NCBI GenBank assembly: GCA_905331475.1
Contig: CAJNYU010002250.1
Coordinates: forward strand, 62,001 to 126,000
Direction: 5' to 3'
From: Rotaria socialis
Taxonomy: Eukaryota; Rotifera; Eurotatoria; Philodinida; Philodinidae
Length of the DNA: 64,000 bases
Position numbers and translations under genes: made by a program. The notes under the pieces were generated by a model. It worked only from the letters and a program-made list of their open reading frames with translations, was not told the origin of the DNA and made no database searches. Positions 51,888 to 64,000 of the stretch are shown here, one piece after another (within the stretch, counting starts at the first letter, position 1; every line of letters starts with the position of its first letter).

Positions 51888-54800
51888 TCATTTTAGCATT
51901 CCATTTTGTCTTAATTTTAAACAAGCAAGAACAACTTGACATTGATACATTGAACCTTGTAATTCTGATGACATTTGATCAAGATCAGTTGCCATCACTG
52001 ATCCACTAGCGTTTGAAGGTTGATTACTAGCTGAATTTGCTATCATTAATTTTGATGGTCTCATTAATGTTGGTCCAAAAACAACAGCTAAGTTTTCTAA
52101 ATGCATCATGTTTGTACGTGAATTTTCACTAACGCGAATTAAATGATCGAATAGATATAATAAAATTTTTCGATTATCCGAATTTAGTAATTCAAATGTT
52201 TTTACTAATATAACACGTTGATTGTCAATATCAGTTAATTGGACAGCACTTAGAAATTGTTGATAATATGCACTGCTAAATAATGGCTCGGGTAATTCAC
52301 GAAAAAATAATTTTAATAGATTAGCTGCAACATGAACATTCTTTTGTGCTAACATCTCTTCACCATGGCGATAATCTCGATCAAATTGAGCACGAAGTTT
52401 TTGTAAATCAGATGCAACACAACATACACGATATATGCCTGTTTCAACTAAGCCATCTTGTTCGACCATTTCAATACATTTAACAATGATACGTGGAATG
52501 CCATTAATACTAAAAATAGCAATAGATAGATGAGAAGATTTTCGTTTTGAAAAGAAAAAATATTTCTATAAACATACTGTCCATTTGGTGTGCTTATTAA
52601 TTTTTCAATACTTTTTCCAAATACAGCAAGACTACGTTTTGATGCTTGACGTTTGAATGTTCCTTCGCGTCGCGAGTAGTTTAAGGAAATTTTTAATTTT
52701 AAATCTCCAGATGGAGATTCAAAATATGTAACTTGATTTGGGCTATGTTGGCATTCACGTAACGCAGTTTCGATCTTAATTTGAAAAGTTCTTCGTTAGT
52801 ATTGAATGAGAATGATAAAAATCGGCTTTTACTTACATCTCGATGAAATTTACCAATACATGTTTCTGGCTGCGAATTATGATGACCATCTGCTGTCGAT
52901 GATTCGATCCGATAGATAAGGAAGCGAAGCGCAAGTGAATATTCTAATTCAATTTGAAATACCTAAATGAATAGAATTGTTTTTTTTCTTCTAATTATGC
53001 ATCAACAGCAAGTTTAAGTAAAAAGAGTATACTGAATGTAACATCTCTCATAACGGGCTGATATTTCTATACGAAATGAGTTTTGAAAATTTAGATTTTG
53101 TGTTTTCTTTCCTGAAAACAATTAGTAGAAAAATTGCTCTTGATGAAACTCTCTTTGTTTATATTCTTGTTTATTCATAATATTTGATTCATTCGATGAT
53201 TAATTTTATTTCTTTTTGTTATCAGTAGCGGAGAAAATGTTTTGAAGAATATGAAGCTTTTTCATTCAGTAGAGTCCCTCCTGACACATAATCTATTAGA
53301 TCTAGTATGCTTTGTTTTAATCTTGCCGAGTTATAGGCATTGCACTGAGTATCTGACTTGGTGAATAATATCATTTAGAGTTGCAACTATACTGATTGAT
53401 AGATTGTTTGACTCTAATCACACGTAGAAAGATTTAGATCGAGTCAATCTATTATTTATCAAATAATAGTTTAATACAGCGGTGAATTTTTCTGAATCAT
53501 TTCTGAAAATACACTTTGATTGAGAACCAAGTTTTAGTATCTCTCATGATTGATAAAGTCTATACTTATGTAAGGAATATCCTGTACGAAGATTAAAACG
53601 CAGCAAAAATGATAATAACATGACAAGAAACAACTGGAAATATTAAATTTTAGTAGATTTTACTGGATCTCAAGAGAGTAACTAATCAAACAAATTTCAT
53701 CTCTAAGATTTGGTTTTCTCCAGTGAAATAAGTTCTCTCATCAAATTATGATTATTTTTCAATGAGACATATAGCTAATAATTAAATATGTTCATGTTAA
53801 ACGTCAACTCAGTGGATTTCTATAATCTTTAAACGAATAAAACAAACGATCTTATCGAAACAATAATGAATTGATTTGAGTTTTTATATTATCGAAAATA
53901 CCTCTTCTTTAAATTCAACCAATTCAGGTTGTATCATTTTTTGAGTTCGTGTTTTTGCATGCGTATTAAACGTATTATAGGAATCGATTTCAACAGCGAC
54001 ATAAAATTGAAAATGTTTTTGCAATTGCTGTTGCTGTTGCATTGATGACATCGCTGGTAATGTTTGATATTGTCTTGTTGGATTGTAGAGAGCTGGACCT
54101 TGCATACTATATATTGTAATACATAATGTACCAGAGTATGTTTTGCAAGGTGATATAGTCTGAGTAGTTGATGATGATTCAATGGAATTCGATTCAGATA
54201 AATTTGGTTTAATTAAATCGAGACGTTTTTGTATAATTGAATCAGATAAGCGTAGTTGATTATTAGTTTGATTTAATGCAGCTGAACTACGTTGAATGAG
54301 TTCTTGTTTTGTTCTATCAATCATATCGACCCAATCTTGTAGTTGATAAGCAGAAGAAAAAAGAATCGTTGCCAATGGAAATGCGCCGGAAGTACTCGAC
54401 AAGATAAGTTGAATCTTTGATTGTGCTAAATTAAATTCGCTTTCATGTTTACGAATATTTTTCGATAAACGACTTGCTAATACATTCTAGAAATAGATCA
54501 TTTTGTTTTAAATCTTTTCTTTTCGGATTACAATTTATTTGATTTACATTATTTTTTGGTGTTTTTTCTAATTCTTGATAAACAGATTTAAGATTTGTTT
54601 TTAATTCATCTACATTTACAATATAAGAGTTTAGTTTATAGAACATACACTTTTCTTGTAAAACTTACCACCGGTATCACTAGTATCATCGGAAGCACTT
54701 TGAGATATCGTCCATTGTAAATCAAGTATGGGAGTAAACCAAAGCAGTGTGTATTTTGGACTAAAGAACAAAAACAAAAGAAGAATGTCATTGATAACAA

Positions 54801-57800
54801 ATGTCTCTATTGTGACTGCAAATCTATCGTTGCTACGATAGTAGTTTTGAAAGATCTATTTCGTTGATATCGGTTACAGATATTTCCCGTTCTATCGGTT
54901 GCTACTTTTTAGAAATGATTCTATCCAGTAACGCTACACCCAGAATGATCAATAGAAATGTCCAATGTCAAATATTTCTAGTCGTAATTCTTGATTACAA
55001 ATGATATATTTCAGAGCATATTTTTGTGTGAAATCTAAAAGAAAATCTTAAATACTCTCGATTAGAATAATACGGATTATGAGTTTTTTTTTACTTTTTT
55101 AGACTCTTACTCCTGCAGGTTACTTGGGTAGAAGTGATTTTTAACACGGTTCAATTGAAAATAATAGAGAGCTTTAGTAAAATGCTTAAATTCGATTTCA
55201 GCATAATTTATTAGTGTCGTCGTTCTCCTAGTTTCATGGGTAGTGATCTCTTTTAGTGGAATATTCAGAAGAATAAAACATGGAACCATTCGTAAATTTT
55301 TAATATGTTTTTTTCCTTTTCTTTGAAATATATATTTCAAAACATTTACCTTGCAAGTAATTTAGCTTTTAAAGTACAAGTAACAATACCATCAGGATAG
55401 AGTATAAGTCGGCAACGATCACGATGTCCTCGTGCTGACATTATAGCAACCTCTTCACTTTTTAAAATAACTTTATTGATGTTTTCATCCTGGCGACTCT
55501 ACAAAAAATGAAGAAATCAAATTAGTGATTGAGAATTTATTTCTTAGATTAAAATCAAATACGTACACCATATAATTTGCATTTTTCGGCATGAAAATAT
55601 AATTGAGTCATATTTTTTGTATCACCAGATTGTAATGACTGTGATGTTTGATATAAATCCTAATATTTTTGCAATGTAATAGACTACATTACGAGAAGAG
55701 AAACAATTTTATAAAGAAAAACTTACTTGTACTTGAGATAATATTTGAAGAAATTGTTTTGGAGGAATGGATAAAAGATCTAACATAGACAAAAGTTTTT
55801 GGATTACTCTTTTATTAAACGTAATGCTACGAAAAAGCTGTACTTTGATATGCGACGATTCCGACCTACTGTATGAGGTATATACTCACATCAAAATTTA
55901 GTTCAAGAAGTGTATGAGTACAAGAACTAGACTCATAGCAGTTCAAAATGAATCACTCTGTCGTATGAGTTTGTTCTGAAATTCTTGAAAAACTAAAATA
56001 GAGTCTATACGAATGAATAAAAGAAACTAGATGTTACATTGTAATGAATGAACTTTTGCTTTGAAGTAAATCGTTTACTATATGGTAGATGTAAGATGAC
56101 ATACATGTTAATTCTATACCATCATATTTATAGAGAAAAAAATTTTTCGGCGATGACATTCGATCTTTGTGACAATATTTCTGAATATAATATTCAAAGA
56201 TTATAACAGACTTGACAATATTCTTCGAAAGACCAAATGTCGCAGTTCGAAATCATATTCTTTCTCTAAATACAATGGCAGAGAGTCACGCCTTTGACAT
56301 GACACATGTATCATACCATATCTAACATAATGCAAAAATTTACTTCATAGAAAAGTTTCATTTCCTAAAATGTAGCATATGCTTTCGACTCTTTATTTTA
56401 CCGAGTTCTGTTATGTTTTTTCAACAATTGTTGTAGAAAAATCACTCCATAGTAAAAGTCATACGATAAATTGAGTACAATTATTTCGGCTTCTAAAAGT
56501 CTAGTTCAAATATCCGTCTATTTTCTCAGTAGAATAATTGTATAAAAAAAAGACTACAGACAACAACTGCAGTGCTTGCAAAATTTCAATATTGAAAAAG
56601 TAAAATCATACGAAAACATTTGTCAGTCGCTACACGTCCGATTAGACAAAAAACAAACATCTTTTAAATAAACAAACCTTCAATTGGTAATGCATTTGTA
56701 TTGATTCGTTTTTCAAATAATTTTCGAATAGGTGCTAAATTCAGTCGAATATACTCATCGTACACTGGAAGTGTTCCCATCTATAAATATCAAATTACTT
56801 AGTTTACTCGACATTCTCGAATGAAAATAATAATAAAGAATCATACTAATGTTTCAACAGCGTGTGTTAAGTATCTTATTAACGTTGCTGGTTCACGATC
56901 ACCATCATATAAGTCTTCAATTTCTTGATAAACTTTTCCATGTTGCTCAAATAAGTTTTGTACTAAACTTTGAAAATTTCCTGGAATAAATATTTGATTT
57001 ACCTAAGGCAAGACAAGAAAGAAATACTTTATAAAAGAAGAATAATAAAAAGTAAAACTATCTACTTGTTCTTTCATTTTTTTTAATTCATCACAATAAA
57101 CTTGTTCTTTTCTCGACCATTCTTGTACAATACTCCAAAGAACTCTTTGCTGTCGTAACTAAATAAAAATGACACTTTTCGTTATGCTGTTTACTTTTTA
57201 GTTTTCAGTATAGTTTTTACAATAAGGTGAGTTCTTTCGTCCTCTTCATATTCATTTGTTGAATCTTTATTTGTTAATTGTTCATCATCTTCAGGCGATG
57301 AATTATCAAAATCACTATCGTAGTCTTCAATAACTGCTTCTCGTGTAGAACAAGCCATGTGCAATAGGTTTTCGTTTATTTTTTCTTCCCTATGATCATG
57401 ATCATGTTGTTGATCACTATTTCCAGTTGATGATATGGTATGAATACCACCTATAAAAAAAATATAGGTCAGTTGACAGAAATATTTTAGAAGAAATATT
57501 TTTACCACCAAAACAATGAACACGAGAGAAAAAATTTTCAAAACGACATTTCTTATATTTTGTTTTTGATCAAAAAGGGAGTAAAAATGTGTATGTTAGT
57601 GAATGCGAATACAAAATGAAATATTATCTGTAAGTACATTTATTTGAATCGATAACAAAATCATTGTTAGTGTCAACAACTTTTATTAAACTTCATGCTC
57701 GTTGAGCTCATCCCACTCGATTATCAGCACGATAATTTTGTCTTTTTTTTCCTACTGAATGTTCATGCATGCGTACATAGTTCATTTTATTCTCCGTTAC

Positions 57801-59845
57801 TTCTATCTTACTTTGAGAAATCGAAAAAAAAGACGAGAAAAAAAGAAAAAAAAGAAGAGTGACAATAATTGGATCATTTCCTCAATCTATTTTCCATTCC
57901 GGGTGACTAGATTCAATCGGGCAAAAAAGGAAATGGCCTTGACTATTTAAAAAAACAATGCTCGCTTATAGATCATTGCTGATTAATCTTATTAAGTTAC
58001 ATATATATATATATATATATATTGTAATAAAAAGATTTGAAAACAAAAGCTTAGCTTTTGTTTAGTGCAAACCTTGGAAAATATGCAAATGATTAATTTT
58101 TCCGTTTTTTTTTTCATTGATAAATCTTCGATTTACATTGAAACAATGAAAATGATTAAAAAAATCTCTTCTGCTCAAACGTCATCTGTTCACATCGACA
58201 ACGAGAAACATATTCGTTATGTCAACATTGAAGGTCAATCTTTCCGAAGATAGCTTTTTATGATTGATGAAGCTCGACATACCTGCTATTCCTAAGACAA
58301 AACATACGAGAGAAAAAAGTCTTCATAGATTCATAAATATTTGATTCACAAATGAACAAAGAAGAAAAAGATAAAAGAATTGGATACTTAATATAAGAAA
58401 GGAACGCCATAACAAAAGCAATATATTTCATTTAATGATCAAACTGTCGGAAACTAATAAAATTTTCATGAATAAAAGAAAAGAAAATCAAGTTAGTTTT
58501 TAGTGAATAGGGTTTGTCGAAATAATTAATAGAGATCGAACTAGTTCATTGCAATGGCAACAAGAAGAAGAGAAATAAAAATAATAAAACTTACTATCGT
58601 TTTGATAATTATGAATGTTAGTTTTTGCATCACGATCATTTATATTAGGACTGTTCTCCTCTTCATCAAAACTTTCGCTATTATATTCTTGTTCATCATC
58701 ATTATGAGCATTATCGTCATGAATAACATCATTATCATCATCATATGTTGGTGAATCATTATTGAATTTTTCAACAGCAGCAGTATGACTCAAATGACTT
58801 GGCTTTTCATCTTCACTTTTGATTTTTTCTGATTCATCGGTTCTAGAATGATCATGTAATGGAAAATCAGTTTCCTGTAATTTTGTTGAAATTCTATGAT
58901 AAGCTGGTGGTTCTGGTGGCAACGGTAAATCTTTAATATAAGTTAATTCAGGTCGACGATTAACACTAATCAACTGAATATTATTATCACTTGAATGTGC
59001 AAAAGACTCAGTTGACGATAAAGTCGATCGAAGATGCATTAACACTGGTGAATGCTGATGAGGTAGATTTGAAGAAGAAGATGATGTAAAATTAGGTGGT
59101 GATGCTATCGAATGAGCTGCTTTAAGTGATGGTAAAGGTATATGAGTATCAGAAATAGGTAGACCAGATGATTGATCACGATAATCTGTATGTAATTTTG
59201 CTTGACGACCAAATAATTCATGGCCCCGTGATCTCTGTGATGGTGGCTCGTTCGGTGGAGTCGCCATTCGGTCTAGAATAAGAAATATTAATATGAGATA
59301 TTGCTTGAAATGTTTTTTTTTCTTTATGGTGAAGCTTATCAAGCGATAGAGCCCTTATTTATTTTTGGTTGCTTGCATATTGACTCATATTTGTCACAAG
59401 AAGAAAAAATGCATACAATTTATAATATTTATGTGATTTATTCTTTTTTTTTCGAAAAGAACAAAAATATGAAGTATAAGTTTATGTATTCGCGATCCAC
59501 TTAAATGAATATGAATTCAAAAGTATGATGGTATGAAGTCTGAAGGAAAAGATTGTCAGTAATTCAAAATAGAGAAACAAGCGCAATAACACGAAAATGT
59601 TGATGACGATGAATGCATAGAAGAAGAAGAAGAAGAAAGAATCATAGGCAGGTGCTGTGTTGATAGATGCATAGAAGAAGACGTGACATGATGTGTTCGC
59701 TTCGTTTTTTTCTGAGTGAAAAAACAACACAGAGAGAAAGAAAAAGAAAAACGAACTACTCAACGTATAATCAGATTTCTTTACGTCTTTGCATATAGTT
59801 TTATAACGAACAAAGAAAACGATTCAATGGATACTTACAATTCAT
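51888..59845 (-). CDS. BCR/ABR-type RhoGEF-PH-C2-RhoGAP protein
   Basis: Sixteen exons: 59839-59845, 58595-59272, 58283-58291 (9 bp), 57221-57450, 57066-57158, 56847-57002, 56678-56780, 55727-55779, 55567-55659, 55350-55498, 54669-54760, 54548-54609, 53902-54486, 52837-52962, 52578-52774 and 51888-52509. They give about 1084 residues. Order: disordered Ser/Pro/Asp-rich N-terminus (1-305); divergent DH domain (about 309-474); split PH domain (about 475-640, closing with SSAYQLQDWVDMI); C2 domain (about 690-870, SGTLCITIYSMQGP, YVAVEIDSY); RhoGAP (about 885-1080) with the arginine finger in GIYRV (about 905) and FFRELPEPLF and NLAVVFGPTLMRP. The RhoGAP should switch off Rac/Cdc42; the DH would activate Rho proteins if functional. 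The BCR kinase/oligomerisation region is not evident, so it is nearer ABR in layout. An alternative start is ATG 59267. Confidence 0.92.
57998..58022. repeat. (AT)n microsatellite in a BCR/ABR intron
   Basis: Uninterrupted AT run inside the intron between the 9-bp exon and the exon at 57221-57450. Confidence 0.9.
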
Positions 59846-60180
59846 TTTGATCTGTTGCTTATAATGATACATATTTATTTTGTGTATATTTCGATCGAAT
59901 GCTTGGTTAAATAGTCAGATTGTTGACTATCATGATTTATTGGTCTTTGATCAAGTAAAAACGACAAGGTATGTGTACTAGTAGATGACTTAGTGAACAC
60001 AACAGAAAAAATAAGATGCAAGAGAAAGAACAAAAAGAAAATGAAAGAATTGGTGATTGTTCCCGCTTGGTCCTCCCTTTTACCGCCCTCATTCTCTTTC
60101 TTTGTACTATTATGCACACGCCCATAAGCGGATCATGTTCGTCTGTTCACTCATTCTATATATAATATTGTTGTTCTCTA

Positions 60181-60183
<3 letters not shown>

Positions 60184-60225
<42 letters not shown>
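60184..60225. repeat. (AT)n-(GT)n microsatellite
   Basis: About 29 bp of AT followed by about 14 bp of GT, in the divergent promoter region. Confidence 0.95.
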
Positions 60226-60325
60226 ATGAATGTGTAACCCTAGCAGCGTCATCATCACCATCACTATTCTTTCAATGTTCAATTGAAATGTCAGACAGTG
60301 CCAAAAAAATACATTACTCAACGTA

Positions 60326-60328
<3 letters not shown>

Positions 60329-60359
<31 letters not shown>
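60329..60359. repeat. (CA)n microsatellite
   Basis: About 31 bp of CA repeat, 100 bp from the AT/GT run. Confidence 0.95.
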
Positions 60360-60361
<2 letters not shown>

Positions 60362-61079
60362 TCACGATAAGGAGAGAAAAAGATCAGACGTCGGGTATAT
60401 TTATTGTCGGAGAAATAATAGTAATCGATCATGTCCAACGGAAAGGCGCAAAAGATTAGGTTCAATAATAACAGTATTGTATGCAATCACTACAACACTG
60501 CAGACAAAGATAATGCAAAAGAAGATGAAGACGAAAGAAAAAAAGAAACTAAAGAAAAACAGTCGTTAAAATCTTCAAGAGAATAGACAAAAAAAAAGCT
60601 AAGTAAAGATTAGAGAAAAAAAGCAGATGTCTAATACTTTGACATTCATAAATACTTAAACACGCCGGAAGTGTTAATTAATTATTTTTACTCATATTAA
60701 ACATCCTTATCCATTGTAAACAATAAATATAACAAATAATATCTACATATAATACAACAGAGGACGAAAAACGAAAAACGAAAAATAAGTAGACAATATT
60801 AACAGGAGTGTTTTTGTTCTGTTTGTCTACATCTCTGATTTCACTTAACTACAACCACATATCTGACTCATCATAAAATTCATGTTTGAATCATTCTTTT
60901 ACCTAAATTTTACTAGTTCTTTTCATTCATTCGTTTTATTTCTTTCAAATGAACAACAATACTTAACATCACTTTATGGAGGGAATGGCATAGAAAGTTG
61001 ACATTATATGGTATATTTAAAAATACTATAAAAGCCGAATGAAAATTTAATAGAAACCATTGTTTGTTTGCTTTGTGAA

Positions 61080-63918
61080 ATGTTGATACCTATTTTTTCT
61101 TTACAATTGAATAATAAAGTATTTCCACGAACATTTGCAGTTGGAAAGTTTAATGGCAAAAATCCATCTCTTATTGGCGCTACTGCAGGAAATAAAGTGC
61201 AAAAAACAATATTTCTTCGAAATAATAATAAATAATTAAAGTTCTTTTTTTCATAGGTTTTTATTCATTCTCCACATGATATCAATCCTCAAGCACACCA
61301 ATTAGATGGAAGTGTTTCTTTTCTTAATGTCAATCAAGTCATAACAAGTTTAGCATGTGGACAACTTGATGAACAATTAGAAAAAGATTTACTTGTTGTT
61401 GGAACAAACACAAATATCATAGCTTATGATATGGATCGAAATGTTGATTTATTTTTTCAAGAAGTTAGCTTTCAAACTTGACCTTTTCCTTTCAATTCCT
61501 AATTTCTTTCTTAACAGATTCAAGATGGTGCCAATGCAATTACTATTGGTTCATGGGGCGAATTACCAGAAACATTAGCTATTGTTGGTGGAAATTGTTC
61601 AATACATGGTTTTAATAAAAAATGCGAAGATGTTTTATGGACAGTAACAGGTGATAATGTATCTGCACTTTCTCTATTAGATTTCAATAGTGACGGTTAT
61701 AATGAAGTAGAATATTTAGCTTTTCTTCGTTTTTGGTGTTGTATCAATAGTTCTTTTTTCTTTTCTTTAGCTTGTTGTCGGCTCAGAAGATTATGATATT
61801 CGTGTATTTCGTGAAGATCAATTAATAGCTGATATGCAAGAATCAGAAATTGTTGTTTCGATATGTCCACTGGTTAGTGGAAAATTTGCATATGCATTAT
61901 CGAATGGCACTATTGGAGTATATGAACGATCAAATCGACAGTGGCGTATTAAATCAAGAAGTATTGCGATTGTTTTAGAGACATTTGATGTTGATGGGGA
62001 TGGTGTTGAGGAATTAGTAACTGGTTGGAGTAATGGGAAAGTAATTTTTAAAATTCGAGTTCTAATCATACCTAAAATGTATTTTATTAGGTTGATATAC
62101 GAAACGATCGTTCAGGAGAGGTGATTTTTAAAGACAGTCTTACTGCATCAGTTGCTGGTATTGTTAAAGTAAGAAAATAATAAGATAGATGTTGAAGACA
62201 TGAGCTTCATTTAGGCTGATTATCGGGTAGCAGGAGAAAATTCATTAATTTGTTGTACGAATGAAGGTGAAGTTCGTGGTTATAAATTTTCGGTACAAGA
62301 CGAAAATTTAGCTGTTGCTCATACATTTAAAAGTAGTCAAGAAAGAGTTCGAGATTTATTACAAAAGAAACAAGTAAGAGGAATACATTTTTAATAGATT
62401 AATCTAAATTTGTAGAATTTAGGCACTACTTCTTGAAATTCAAAATTTTGAAAATATAGGCAAAGCCAATGAAGGGCTAAATGATCAGTTTGGAACAATT
62501 GAGGTTTTAGCTAAAATTCCGGTTGGTATACACAGAAACAAGAAATGAGCAGTTAATAATCGTTTTAATTATGTAATAGGCCAGTACTGCAATTCAAACA
62601 AGTCTTGCAGTAGAAAAAGTCGGAAATGATTTACCTGTAGGTCAAACACTTTTTTTAAATTGAAAATACAACCAACAATCCTTTTGTTAATTTACAGGGG
62701 CATATTGCAATTAAAATCAAAACAACAAATGGTAAAATTTGAAATGTAATTTGTTTTGTCTTTGATAGCAACTCTTTATTTTTTAGACACAATTATAAGA
62801 GCAGTAACCATATTTGCGGAAGGCTTATTCCGAGGAGAATGTTACGTTGTGTATGTTATAATTTTAACAAATTGTTTATTATCAATCAATCTTTAATTTA
62901 GTCATCCAGCAGCACATCAACTTCAAGAAAGTGTAACAATCCCTATAGTTCTACCTCGAGATGCTGCTGTTGATTTACATTTACAAATTTTTGTTGGAAC
63001 AAAAACAAGGTAGCTATAAATATCATAATTTCATTTATTATTAAAGCATTTTCTTTCTGGTCTAGTAAACTTTTTCATGTATTTGATTTGTCTCGATCAT
63101 TGCCCATTTTCTCAATGTATACAATTGTTGAAAATTCATCTCAGAACGAACCAAAAGGTTATGTAACTTTTTCGATTAATGAACGTATTTCACGAGTCAG
63201 TTACTGAATGTTTATTATGACTTTTTGTTTTTTATTCAATTTAATCTGTTTTTTAAAAGATTGTTCTTTGGATCAATCATCATTTTCTTTTGGCTGAAGA
63301 ATGCGCAGCTGATCCAGCTAGTTTATATGTTACTTTCTTATGTGTAAGAACAGACGCAAAATTAGTTATTCGAATGCAAAATACGGGACATGTTAGTCGA
63401 ATGTATTTTTAATGCAAAAAGACTTTCATTATCGTTTTATTATAATTTCAAGGTTAGGATTCAAACAGATGACATAGAATTAGCTGGAAATATAATTCAA
63501 TCGATGGGAAAATTTTTAAAAATTGAAAACTTATATACAACTGGCGACTTTCCACTAGAATTTGAACTACTTCGACAAGTTTTTTCTCAAGTATTACCTT
63601 TTTTCTCGTGTAAAAACCTAATCCTAGTTCAACTAACATATTTAGATCGAAGAATATCAAGCGGCTCGTCAAAGAATTTCATCGGATATGGCTGAACATG
63701 CAAGTATTATACGAAATTTTTTAATACGTGCTGAAGATGCTCGTCTAATGGGTGATATGTAAGTACATTAAAGTCATAGATACTCATCAATTAAAATATC
63801 ACGAATATTTTTCTCAATTTCGATTAGTTAAACTCAAGGGGGAATTATAAAAAGTCATTGAACTACTTCATACAAAAAAGAGAAAACTTGCCAATTTAGA
63901 TTTTATGATTAATACTCA
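61080..63918 (+). CDS. BBS2: BBS2, BBSome subunit (3' end beyond window or disrupted)
   Basis: Fifteen well-phased exons run from ATG 61080 (61080-61196, 61257-61463, 61518-61706, 61771-62040, 62091-62168, 62215-62373, 62423-62521, 62580-62636, 62698-62731, 62787-62850, 62902-63009, 63066-63195, 63260-63391, 63453-63590, 63646-63758), about 631 residues. The N-terminus is the BBS2 beta-propeller: [61 protein letters not shown] and [24 protein letters not shown] coiled coil follows ([17 protein letters not shown]), then a gamma-adaptin-like domain and a helical end ([34 protein letters not shown]). BBS2 is a core subunit of the BBSome, which carries membrane proteins in cilia. The next exon (from about 63839) looks right at first (GNYKKS) but the continuing match ([14 protein letters not shown]) is in another frame. 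A donor at 63919 and an acceptor at 63985 suggest the gene goes on past the window. Confidence 0.93.
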
Positions 63919-64000
63919 ATCGGTAATAATGTATAAGCTATTGACAATTTCTATTACATGAAAACGGTAGATGAGATTTTCATAGATAAATTTTTTAATC

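Larger units (their letters stand above)
59846..61079. other. Divergent spacer between BCR/ABR and BBS2
   Basis: Must contain both promoters. It holds (AT)n followed by (GT)n at 60184-60225 and (CA)n at 60329-60359. These runs create the long open frames seen here on both strands, which are not genes. Confidence 0.6.

Noticed and set aside
54449..54646. 65-codon open frame taken as a separate exon end with a stop
   Set aside because: Splicing at 54548 and 54486 keeps the BCR/ABR frame and restores the PH helix, so the stop lies in an intron.
57191..57220. Donor at 57195 for the acidic BCR/ABR exon
   Set aside because: It puts the next exon (LRQQRVLWSIVQ) out of frame; the donor at 57220 keeps phase.
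60057..60569. 170-codon open frame, plus strand
   Set aside because: Runs through (AT)n, (GT)n and (CA)n repeats; poly-His/Thr/Ile artefact.

Overview
This is AT-rich eukaryotic nuclear DNA. Genes are split by many short GT-AG introns, mostly 45-75 bp, and the protein families are animal ones: poly(C)-binding protein, BCR/ABR, BBS2, C2orf81, a carotenoid oxygenase and a neuropeptide precursor. Compact genes, low-complexity Asn/Gln/Ser-rich proteins, a tandem pair of type II membrane proteins and a gypsy-like LTR relic point to a small invertebrate. A bdelloid rotifer is my best guess, but this is an inference. I built the splice models by eye from GT/AG sites, reading frame and family resemblance; in each multi-exon model listed the exon phases add up, except at the 3' end of BBS2.

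Layout. 0.8-2.6 kb: a long foldback (inverted-repeat) element. 2.7-3.2 kb (-): a small secreted precursor with three [F/Y]-G-x-L-amide peptides, probably a neuropeptide gene. 5.5-6.3 kb (+): a decayed AGC/PKA-type kinase copy. 8.5-10.8 kb: an LTR element with LTRs of about 150 bp that keeps gag-like and integrase parts but has no protease or reverse transcriptase. 15.7-17.4 kb (+): a three-KH poly(C)-binding protein. 20.7-22.2 kb (-): a C2H2 zinc-finger protein with a ZAD-like N-terminus. 24.4-26.6 kb (-): a C2orf81 homologue. 26.8-27.9 and 30.7-32.5 kb (-): two paralogous Golgi-type membrane proteins, one of which has lost a DxD-like motif. 34-38.6 kb: several nested terminal-inverted-repeat elements and a 22-bp tandem repeat. 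39.8-40.4 kb (+): an intronless SET methyltransferase. 42.7-44.0 kb (-): a B-box-like/coiled-coil protein. 45.6-47.8 kb (+): a carotenoid oxygenase with all four iron-ligand histidines. 48.8-50.4 kb (-): a PH-domain protein with a Gly/Asn/Asp-rich tail coded by very small exons. 51.9-59.8 kb (-): a BCR/ABR-type RhoGEF-RhoGAP. 61.1 kb to the window end (+): BBS2, probably running off the edge, with an apparent frameshift near its end.

The genes do not form one pathway. BBS2 belongs to the ciliary BBSome and C2orf81 is plausibly cilium or sperm related (inference), but they are 35 kb apart. BCR/ABR and BBS2 are divergent across a 1.2 kb spacer rich in microsatellites; the B-box-like gene and the carotenoid oxygenase are also divergent. 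The best candidate for something undescribed is the neuropeptide precursor at 2.7-3.2 kb. The mixed membrane-protein pair and the nested inverted-repeat elements come next.
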